Positions 34,501 through 46,500 of a stretch of 64,000 nt of DNA are shown in pieces. Source of the DNA: Micrasema longulum (taxonomy: Eukaryota; Arthropoda; Insecta; Trichoptera; Brachycentridae); NCBI GenBank assembly GCA_022494885.1, contig JAGVSM010001409.1, forward strand, positions 434,001-498,000, read 5' to 3'. A program made the position numbers and the translations under genes. How positions within the stretch are numbered: position 1 is the stretch's first letter; the number at the start of each line of letters is the position of its first letter. Below the pieces are notes generated by a model. That model was not told the DNA's origin and did no database searches. It saw only the letters and a list, made by a program, of their open reading frames with translations.

Positions 34501-37500
34501 GCAGGCGGGGGCCAGCGGGGGGGCGCCAGGAGGGGGGCGCACCAAGCCTCCACCAAGGCGCGGCACTGCGCCCCGCCGCCGCCGGGGCTCTGGAGCACCA
34601 TCACGCACAGGGCCTGCCGTACCACGGCCGCAGTCTGAGAGAAATAAATACACGACTGCTATAAATGTTCCAATCTAAATAAAGCGCACTTTTGCTTTTG
34701 TAGCGAAGACACGGCATTGAAGATATATTATATAAGATTGAAGATATGAAGGTATTAAAAGCCAACTTAGAAATCTCCATTGAAGGAGTTACTGAGATAT
34801 TTTTGAAAATATTCGAAAAAAGAATTGTGAGATTGCAGAGTCAAATTGTATAATTGAAATCTGTTTTTCTAAGGATAAGAGACGGTTTTGAATTACGCTA
34901 TTATTTAGGTAGGTAGGTAGGTTTTTATGTACAGTTTATTTTGACATCAGTGACTAATTTTCTGTTTTCGGTGGAGATTGCTAAGTTTGCTTCTAATACC
35001 CTTATATATAAGATATAATGTTATTGGATCAAAGTTTACAATAAAATAATTAGCAATTTCATGATTTAAATAATCTAATTATCATTCATATTAATCAAAT
35101 CGGTTTGAAGTTTGAGCGATTCGTCTATTAGACCTGTTGTAACAACTGTTTTTGGCAACGGATGGGTATCTGTTTTTTGCACAGGATCCTTGTTCAATGA
35201 ACAGTGTTCTATGGGCTAGTATGAATGCTTGTTCGCACGCATTTCCCTCCAGCCCGTTGCCAGTGAAATAAATATTTGTGTTCTCATAACTTATCCAAAT
35301 ATTTCAATTTTGGGGGCCATTTTCAACGAGTTGGGGTAGAGTGGGATTCAAACCTCGGACCTCTGTTAAGAGCAGTGAGTCTATAACATTAGCCACGGGA
35401 CCACAACCCGATCCTCTCACTTCTCAATTTGTAACTGATATTATACACTTATGTCGCCAGATTGTCAACAATGAATCCCGTATCTCACCGGTCAGTTTAC
35501 ACGGTACAAAAATGATTGTTAACAAGAGGCCTTATGGATTGGCCTATTTGCATTTGGTACAAAGTTGCAGAAATTTATTAATCGTCGATTGGTTGAAGCA
35601 ATTTATCCATTGGTCTATTTGAAATAAAAATAAGTCATTAAAAAAAATATATATTTACTTTTGAATCAACACATTCGGTGAGTAGTCCCCACAATTTGAT
35701 ATTATTTTAATTTAATAAGTCAACTACTAATTCATTATTGCATTTGAATGAATAGAATGATTAAATACAATATTTCGTCAATCATATTATGAAGAATTGT
35801 CACGGTACTGAATTAAGTAGGTACCATGCCTAAATTTTTAAGTAGGGGAATGAGATTTATATCTGACAACACTGGAGTATGCAAAACTGCGACCTGTCAC
35901 TTGCTTCGCAAAAGGGATCCAAAATGGCCAGACTAGATTTAAACAGACTTATCGCTAATTTTAAAAAGTGAAAGGAGTTTGTGAACTCACCGAGGGGACC
36001 TAAATGTATTACTTTTACGTACCGCATTTTTATTTTACTGTAAAAATGCCATGAATTTTAATACTTAATTCAATACACCATGCATGATCATCATACTTAG
36101 AGCGATTACCTCGTTTGGGAAAATTCCTCTGACATCATTCAAAGAATGTTACGATTAATCGTGGAATGAAGAATAATGATTCTAGAATTTCAACCTTGAG
36201 GCCCCACTCCGATATATAGGAATCTACAAATAAACGATCTGCTGTATTTTGTTATATCTTCTCACATCAGGAAGGAATCATCATTCCCAAATAAATGATC
36301 CAAAAACAAGATAAAAGTTCGTTGTGTGTTTCGTAACATATTATATTTATTTGGATTTACATACAACCTTTTTAAAGATTTTCATGATTGAAAATTGTTG
36401 TCCCATAGATCTTCCTTTTTTTTTGTAAAAAAAAACATTAGTTCTCATGCACAACTCCTAGGAATCTTGTCCAATATTTTCTTGTTTGACCGGATTAAAT
36501 AAAATAATTCAAATAACATAATATTTGTAAAATAACTTTGCAAACTTAATTTTATTATAAAAATACAAACACATAACTCACCGTTCTCCTATATTAAATT
36601 AAATATTTTCTCTTTCTCATTTTTACGGAATTTTTATTCATGCTGATTGAGTAAACTTGTAGATGTATTTAGTAAGTGGGGCGTGAGAAACTCGCTAAGT
36701 CAACTTTTCAAATATTGAACATTTCTTCAAAACTATAAAATAAGTTAATTTTTTTATCTTTACCTTAACATATTCGCTCACACGGTTTTCCTTGATTCTT
36801 TGTCTTCCCCACTTCAGTACATCACAGTATGTTAACAAAGAATAGAAATCATTTAAAATTGGAACTAAAAATTATCGTTCTGACAACATTAAAATAAAAA
36901 ATTTGATTAAATTATAAGAGCTTTGTATTGTGACCGTTACGGCAAGGTCATGACGGTTTTTTTAATAGAGTTCCGTGACGTTCTAAGCATCTTGAGTCCC
37001 CAAAAGAAGTCCATGTTAGCTCTTAAATGTAGTACAATTTTTTAATTTTCACTATACCTTGGTTTCTAGGTGTGTGAGAGGACGGGAAACGAGATCATGA
37101 ACATGTTGCAGAGGATCCGTGGCTCTCAAGGATATGGCTACGCTGAGTAGCAAGTGGGCAGCTGCGTGACTCAACACCGGCGCCACCTACATTAAGATAC
37201 AAAGCATAATAAATGGCTGAAATTCACATTAAAAGTGTAGTTTAACAAATATATATACTGTAATTTTCCTCCTTAATAATATTTATAATAAACAAATACA
37301 CTATAATATTTGTCCTTGAATGCAATTAAGTAAAAAAATAGGATGATACTATGGGACTCACCCGGAAACCAATGTCCTCTGTCACTTGACTTTCTATCTT
37401 AAGGACAGTGCAGAATGTATATCTTACATTTCCTGTACGTAAAAAATAAAATATCAAAACATCCAAAACACTGATTACCTAGCACAGATGTCAAATTGCT

Positions 37501-40500
37501 GACAGTCAGGGAAATAGAAGATGACCTCGATTCCCCACTAGGAAGAAGAGAGAACAACAGACAGTGAAATTACATTCCTCCACATACCCGAAACCGTTTT
37601 TAAAGACCGTGGGTTCTATCGGTTTCACTCATACAAAAAAGGCAATGTTTTTCATCAATAAATGATTTACTCTTTTAAAATTTTTAATTTCATATATCTC
37701 GATTTTAATTAAAATTTAACTCTACCACTTTCACTGCCCCTTTCATTGTGAATTTGGCAAATTATATGGAGGGCCTTTGTCGAATATTGCCATTCATCCT
37801 CATGACCATATTGCAAACACGAATTGTAGCAAAAACTGTATTTACTTGTATCACAATAGCCTATGTCCATTACAGTAATTTTATAAATTTAATCATGTTA
37901 GATTAGATTATAATTTTCGTTATTTTTTAAGTTTCTAACACTGACGACTTTAGGAATAGCAGGCGCCACATTCAACAGCATGAAGGTCGGATATTTACTA
38001 AGTGAAAACCAAATGACGCCTATATAACCTCTGCATAACACCTATTCTCCTATATGGATGCGAATTGTAGCACCTCACTAGGGTCCAAAACAGCAAAATA
38101 CTGAGTTTTAAGAATAGGTGTCTCAGAAGAATCTTGGGTGTGCGGTGGTTTGACTGTGTGCAGAATGAAGTAATAAGAGAACGGACGCAGCGAACTCAAA
38201 AAGTTAAGAAATTAAAATACAAGAATAATTACCAATGGTATATCTCTGGTAGGGGGAAGCAGTAACGGAGCAGCAGCTCTCAACAGTACAGCCGGTTGGA
38301 CCGAGTCCTGAGAGACGTAGGGAATGACACCACCCATACATGCCAACACATCTGCCTGACTGTAAATTTACCAAATACACAGGTACTGAATTTAATGTTC
38401 GTCTTTTAACAGACATGACATACCATCTTTAGAGGTGGAGTAATGGTTGACAAAACAAGATGTGTTTGACATATCATAAATTATCAACCATTACTCTGTT
38501 TTTAAAGAATGGTATGTCACATCTGTTGTCGCATTATGTATTTTAAGCGACATATCTCAATTCGACATCTTTTCAAATAGAAAAATAGACATATTTTAAA
38601 GTGACAGCTAATATTCTCTGACCGAGTGGTTGCAAATTATGTGGGTATGCATTGTTCAAGTATTGTCACAACTTCTACATCCTTTGTACCCACAACCATT
38701 GTTCACTCCCAACGCCAGTATTCTTTGATCATCCGCCACATTAAGACCTTGTGTTGTACATCGCGCGTTTATTTTGTTGAATGTGTGCTGCATCATAAAC
38801 TTCGTTTCCACCAACTACCAGTGTTGAGCTCCGGATTGGGGGCCTGCCCTAGTATTGGTGCCGCTCGCAAGTAACCAATTGGACCACAGCAATTCCATCA
38901 AGAATGAACCAGATTAGTGGCATCCATTCCTAATACATCTCATTTGTTGGGGTTGTGACCGATTGACACTGCATACTGCATATCGAGGATACTCACTTAT
39001 TTTGTTAAGAATTAAATACAGTCCACTCCGCTAAATAATATCGTAGAAGCCATAGGGCTTCGGCCCCCCCGCTTTTTCTCGCCCCGCATCCGCGAGGGAA
39101 TTAAACGAAGACAAACAATACTTTGTTAGATAGTAAATCTCATCGAGGTGAATCCGGTGATATATACACTACAATCCCGTTTAATTGAACTTCCGGATCA
39201 ACCGAATAACCGAAATGCTTTTTGTATTACCATATTCTATACTGCTTTCATACAGGAAGCGTCGCGGGTGCATGGACTGTACACAAACATTCGGCCGGTG
39301 CCTTCTGCTTCGCATTAAATGCCTTAAAGATCGATATTGAATATCACATTTATCACTTCCTTGATTTGGTTTTATATTTCATCATGCTGGAATGTTTTTA
39401 CGTGTTTTTAGGAATTTAATATCTTTATTCATTTTATTATGTACACATTTTCCAGTTTAACTGAATTTTTGTTTGGTCGAAGCCGTTTTTCGTTTAGTTT
39501 GGTTGCATCAAATTTGGTTAAACGGGACTGTAGTATATAATTCAATATACCTAAAAGAGTGATATATCATCTTCTTCTTCTTCAGCCTTATTCTCTCCCC
39601 TGCTGGATAAAGGCCTCTTCCAAACGTCTCCATTCCTTCTATCAACCGCTTTCATCATCATTCATGGAGGCAATGTCGTCGACCCATCTTTTCTGTGGCC
39701 TTCCAACACTTCTTTTGTTTGCCCATGGTCTCCACTTTATTATTCTGGGTGTCCACCTGCCATCATTTTGTCTCGCCAAGTGTCCCGCCCACTGTCATTT
39801 CAATTTTGCCGCATGATCCATGATATCCACAACTCCAGTTCGGCGCCTTATTTTTTCATTTCTTACTATGTCTCTTAGACATACACCGAGCATCTGTCTT
39901 TAAATGGATTGTTGCGTGCATTTTAATTTCTGGCTAATTTTTTGTGTTACTGACATGGTTTCTAGTCTGTATGTTGTCACCGGCAATATGCACGATTCAT
40001 ATACTTGTCTTTTTAAGCATATAGGGACTTCTTTATTTTCAAAAATATATTTTAGTTTAGCCCTATTCTTCTTGGTAACTCCGCTATCTGGTTATCTTTA
40101 CCAAGTTTGACTTTGTGTCCTAGATATGTGTATTCATCAACCACTTCGATTTTATTATTGTTAATGAAAATGTCTCGTCCTGCTGGACTCATAATCTTTG
40201 TTTTATGAATATTCATTTCCAAACCAATCCTTTTTGAAGCCTCATGTAGTTCCATAATCATTTCTGCCTAATCATACTTAGCCATATTTCCACTGAATTA
40301 TTCTAAGATATCCGAGTGCATTTGATAATGTCAAAAATCGGGCTAAATCAGACTGTCCCATGGGCCGGGGGTTGCCCACATGTGCTTTAGAGTCTAGAGG
40401 GTTAGTATTACAAATACTTAGTGATAATATTATGAATTTTATTTCATTTTTTATTCCTTTAAAAAAAACATACAAAGGTTTTAAAATTAACAACATTTGA

Positions 40501-43500
40501 AATAGGTTTAAATGTTTGTAGACAAATGTTAGATTTTACAGGATTAAAAGATGAGGAACCTCCTTGAGAAGTAAATATAGAAGTCTAGACATTTACAAAC
40601 CTGGCCTATGACCTACTATCAGCTAGTTTAAGTAATAATTCTACCTATGGTCGAACACCCATATTTTTTTAAAATTCATCCACCTTTTGATTTATTTTAT
40701 TTTTCAGCTTGTTTACTTCACAAAAAAGAAGGATTGAATGACTTACACTTGTATGAAAGCATCCACCATAGGTTTGGGTTGCATCTGTAGCAAGCGATGA
40801 TCCATGGCAGAAACTCGTTGCAGTACGACTAATAAATTCTCCAGGAACCTGTCAGCTTGACTCCGACACTGCTTGGCCATTGTTTCATCAACATCTGAAA
40901 ATAACATCATTCATTTAGTGGTTATTTATATAAGTCTATAGGGCTTTTACATAACATAATATACATATTACAACTTACACATTTTAGAAAAAGATAAGAT
41001 AAAAAAAAGTTGATAAATTTAGGAGGTTTTTATACAGACTGATAATTTTAAAAAAAAAAAAAATATTAATCAATTTCATAAAAGGTACATGTTTTTTAAA
41101 AATTATATACAGATCTACTTCTACACATCTAGTAAATGTTATCACTGTAACTCTCCAAAAAAATAGACTAACTCTTGTGCTTGGAGAGTGACTTACACTG
41201 TTGTAGTTGTTTATTTATAAGAGTTTATATAATTTTAAATACGAGTACATGAGAAAAAAAAAAAACATAGGATATTTAAAGAAAAAAACATAAAACAATA
41301 ATACTACAGTAAATTTAGAGAAAAATATATTTCCTTTTTAAAATGTACGAAAGCCGAGTTAAATCAATCAATATAATATTATCTTGCCCAGAAAGTGGAG
41401 TTTTGAGAACTAAAGGATAGAAATAAATTTAAAATCATTTAGTAGAAAATTGTTAGAATTGGAAAAAAAACTGAATTGATGCTGGCAAGCTCGGGAAAGA
41501 GAATCAAGAAGTGGAAATTGAAAGAAGGCGATGTCTAGCATGGGCTGCTTTCGGTACACTGTGATATATCCAGAAGTTTCCGAAGTCCCCACATTAATTA
41601 AAAAATAAACTTTTTCATGCTTGTGTCCCTGGACACGTGGCTGTGAAACTTTTGTGTTCAAGAAAATAAATTACACAAATTGTAAGTGACACAAAGGGCT
41701 CGGGAAGAAGAATATCGGGTATTTCACTGAGAGACGGTTATAAGAGCGAATCAAAGGTCACCGATTTGGTCCACAGGGTTGCCGACCAGAAACGGAGCTG
41801 GGCTGGTCATAAAGCTAGAACCACGGACTCTAGATGAACTTTAAAAAAAGCCCTGGAATGGCGACCCAGAACAGGCAGAAAAGTGTCGGCAGGCCTCAGG
41901 CAAGGCGGTCTGATGACATAATACGAGTTGCAGGAAGTGGTTGGATGCGGTTGGCTGAGGATAGGGAGATGTGGACGTTTAAAGGGGAGGCCTATGTTCA
42001 CCATTGGACAAGAGAGGGCTGATGATGTTGGTGATGATGATGAATGCTGGCAATATCAAATACACAACATGATTGATTGATTGGTTATGACATTCTATTT
42101 CGGTCCTGCTGTTGTTAAATATACCACAAGAGGAAATCCATAAGAACAACAGCGCCCTCAATTATTTTCTACTCTTCTGGACAGACTATAATATAAATAT
42201 CACACATATGATAAAATAGCCGTAACACAAAAAATCTATTTTTAGTTAAGTGTGCAGAATAAGTTATTTAAAAAAATTAAAATATTATGGTAAATTTTTT
42301 ACATAATTGTGGTTTTACGATTTACTCGCTCGATGGCTGTATGAGACATTACACTAACAGTTATTTGAATGCCGCTGTTTCCAAACAGTGTCATACTTCA
42401 ATTATTTTCTTTATGACAACCGGATTTTCTTTGGAAATGTAATAGCATTTTTTAAGAAAAATCTAAATTTATGCATTGCTTTAAAGGGTGTAAAGAAAAA
42501 CAAAAAAAAAAAAACGAAAAAAAAAAGTGGTTTTAAGACAAGATGTTTTTTCAGTTTTTAGGCTCTCCTGGAAATTCTGTTTTTTCAGTTGTGACTCTAT
42601 TTTATTGGATATCGATATGAAAACAATTTTTTTGGAGTATGCAGTCGTATTGGAGCAGAGAACTAGTAAAGTAAGGTTTACCGTGAAACAATGTTGGCAT
42701 CAGTCTACCCAGTAGTTGTGTTAGAGCAGCTAAATCTTTCAGTTGATACAGACTAACTGCTCCCATTGCATAAGCTGAAACTGAGTCTTGCCAAACCTCT
42801 AGCTGTTGAGAAAGAGAATAATAAATTAAACAAAGATAATAAATGAAAAATAACAAAATAAAGGTAAATACAGTAAAACCTCGTTTTTAAGTTCCTCAAT
42901 TTTACGTTTTCCCGCTTTTTACACCTAAATATTTAGATTCCATTTTTTTCCATACATTCTCATTCAAATATTCCCCAATTTTCATTAAAAATAAATTTAC
43001 GTCAATAATTTTTCATAACTCATTCGATCTGCCGCGCGCCGCCGCGTGAATGGAGAATAAAATCGAGGTAAATAAAAAACGTCTAAATTATTGTCTTAAA
43101 CTAAATTCAAAGTGGGTGGAGTGTAATTGACCATTTTGTTTAAGTGTCTAATTTAGAAATTTTACTAAATAGTTACATGCAGTTGACTCATGTTTAGGAA
43201 GATTAAAGTCTTTACATCAATAAATTTCGATGCAGAAAGTTAAAAAAATTGGCAATAAAAATATTATTTGATGTTATAAACATAATGTGAAAAGGAGATA
43301 GTTTAAACAGTTATCATAAAAGTGTGAAACAGTTTTGCCGCGATGTAAATGACAGTTGAAATTTTGTGGTGCCCTTCTAAAAAAAGTGATACCATGTAAA
43401 TAAAATTTCCCAATATTTAGGATTTAGATTTTTTCCATACATTTTTAACCTCACTTTAAAGTTTTCTTCAGTTTTACACTTTTTTTTGTTGCTGCCTTGA

Positions 43501-46500
43501 AAAATGTAAAACAGGGGTTTTACCGTACATCCATTTTATAACTCTGAAATTTTCCGATGGGAGAGTGAAATGGTTATCAAAGATACGAGAGATTGTTCCA
43601 TAACAGGATTTGGTTATTCAGTCTAGGATATTATTATTACTTTGCATTAAAATCAGTGTTACATACTGAGGTCCAGTTGATGGATAATAAGTAATATGAA
43701 GTTCAAAATCTGAATTAAAAGTAACAATTTTTATAGTAGGAATACTTAAAAAAAATAATAACTGTTCCTTATGATTTTTTCTGATATTACTAATGCAATA
43801 TTTATTTTAAAAGGTGTTTTTACACTAGAATAAGTCCCTGGACTGGCACCTGAGCGTAAGACTGATCATCTTACCTCCATGTAACAATAATGATCAAGAT
43901 ATGTTGCGATTGATAAACCAATGCAGTGCCCTAGGCACCATTAGTTGCGGAAATGGAATGGTGATGAATCAAGGGATACATATATGAAATATTTTTTGAC
44001 ATTTGAAAGTTTCTACTGCGACATAAGTTTTATTACGTTGAATAAACAAATAAATTTTCTTCAATATTCGTAAAATCATCATTTCTATGAACACTTGTTA
44101 AAGGTAAATACATAATGAATACTTACAACGATATTAAATACTTGCAGAGGTGAAGTCTCAGCTGTTTTGGCAATACACTCTATACAATGGTGAAGGAAAA
44201 TCTGCCATTCTGTTTCGCCCTATTTAGAAGAAAAAAAGGCAATAACATTATTTCACTGTGTGAGACTTGATAAGTGTATATTGAAATTGTTAGTTTTCTA
44301 TCTTTTTAATCCTTTGTATCCCGGAGCCGTGTAAATACGTGATTATATAACCACGCGTTGTGTCCCGGTCCCATGTTTCACGTGGTTTACCGACTGTTTA
44401 AAAAAGTGCATTTTATTGACATCTAGTGACGTTTATTAGTACTTTTTCGCTGCCGGTAAACTACGTAAAAACACGGGAACGGGATACAACGCATGGTTAT
44501 TACAATCACGTGTTTACACGGCTCCGGGATACAAAGCACAAAAAAGGAGTGAGGCCGTGTTGTATATGTGCATACATTGCAATGTGGCACTCCATAAAGG
44601 CCAATGTTGGCAAAACGAAAATGACTTATTAAATTGTTTCAAATAAATATGAGAATTTTCAATTGATTTAACCCAGTATTTTCATAATTATGACACTTTT
44701 AAGAAACCCCTCAGAAAGCATGAAATTTCACAAAAATGGGCCGGGCACAGGGTAAATTCTATGTGTATTCGGCCGGTGCTCAAAGTTTTAATACTAACAA
44801 ATGCTGTTTATTTAAAGGTTTTAGTTCTGGTTTTTTTTTTGCAAGTAGGTAAATGAATTGCTGAAGATATTTTTTATTATTAGAAACATAAAAAATGGTT
44901 TCAGATAAAAATGCAACAACTTAGACAAATCTGAATGGTATCTCCAAAAACACAACTTTTCAGGAGAGACGAATTAGTGATTTTCAATACTTTAAACATC
45001 TTGTATTTTTCAATGAGAGGCTTTCAAGAATATTAGTTTAAAATATATTTATATACATTACAAAAACACAAATATAAAAAAATCTTTGGAAGTACTGCAT
45101 GTTTTCTCGCTGTCCTTAACCTCTAATGTGATGTGAAGTTACAATTAAAAATAAATAAATTGTATTTGTTATTAAAGATATTAAAAGTTGCAACACACCA
45201 TGTAGTAGAGGACGAAAATTGTTATTTTGAAAGTTATAACTTAATTTGATCATATTTGGAGTAACCGTAGTTTACCTCTCGCATACAGAAATATCAACCA
45301 ACAATTTATAAAAAAACAGACAAAAAACGATATATTTTTAATCTAATAAAAAAACTTATAATGTTCCACTTATCGTGAGTATCGTTTACAGCGCGGCAGC
45401 GCTGCGCCGCATTCTAATGGTTAAATTTGTTATAAAATACCGCAAGTCATTTTAAGGATCCCTTATTTTTTTCTTTATTATACGTATATTTAAATATGCA
45501 GGTACTTTGTCACTGGAAAGTGACTGCAAAGAAAACTTGCATTAGACAGAGATGTTGAATATTTTTTGTATTTGAAGATTTTTATTTATTTAGAAAATCA
45601 AAACATAAAAGAAAAAAATAATAAAAGCTAGGAATTCTTATCTGGAGTACACTATGGTACCTAAATGAATCCTTTTAAATAACTAATTTTATAGTTTTTA
45701 AAAATATATTTACATCATCATTAGGATTTTCGTTGTCCAGAAGACTTAGTTCTGAATTATTATGTTGAAATTGAATCTTCTTTAATATTCCATTCACTAG
45801 TCCCACGAGAGCATCAGAGTACCTACAATATAAAACAAAGCATTAGACGAAACAATGTAAAATATATATTGAAATATTAATAAAATGTGCACACAGTTTT
45901 TATATTAAACCTGTAAATATCTAAATCAGTACGTGTTAACTTTGTGAAAATTGAGATACCTCCTCTGCCATTGTTAATATGTATTTTATAATATTCGGGA
46001 AATCAAAACCTTTTAAATATAATGTAAGAACATATATATATATACAATAAGAGTTCTACATAAAAGTTACTATAAGAGACAATTAAGGAATTACAAGTTG
46101 TTAATAATATTAAATATGTATTAATGTTGCGTATTTATTTTTCTTATTCGTTCATAAAATTATAACGTAATAAAAAGTTAATTTAACTGTCTAACTAGGG
46201 TTAGTAACCCTGTTCTAAGACAGTCAAAAATACATTATTTTACTAGAAAAAAACATAAACAAAAAACAAAAAATAACAATAACAATTTGCAGAAACTTAC
46301 TTCAGAGAATCCATTTTCTTTAAATTGTCAATAAATTGCGACCAAATATCTAAACAAAGCGTAAAACTTGAACACTTTGGTACCTAAAAATAAACATGAC
46401 ATTAGCAAAAAAAAATTACACAGTTTAGAGGTTTAAAAATTAGATTAATAAAGAAATTCCTGCTTTGATAGAAGCTTGCCTGGTAAGGCAGGTAATAACA

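Noticed and set aside
38204..38416. Minus-strand frame beginning MSVKRRTLNSVPVYLV as the protein coded at the 38.2-38.4 kb exon
   Set aside because: The exportin-6-like reading (QADVLACMGGVIPYVSQ) is in a different frame and is fixed by the phase of the upstream exon.
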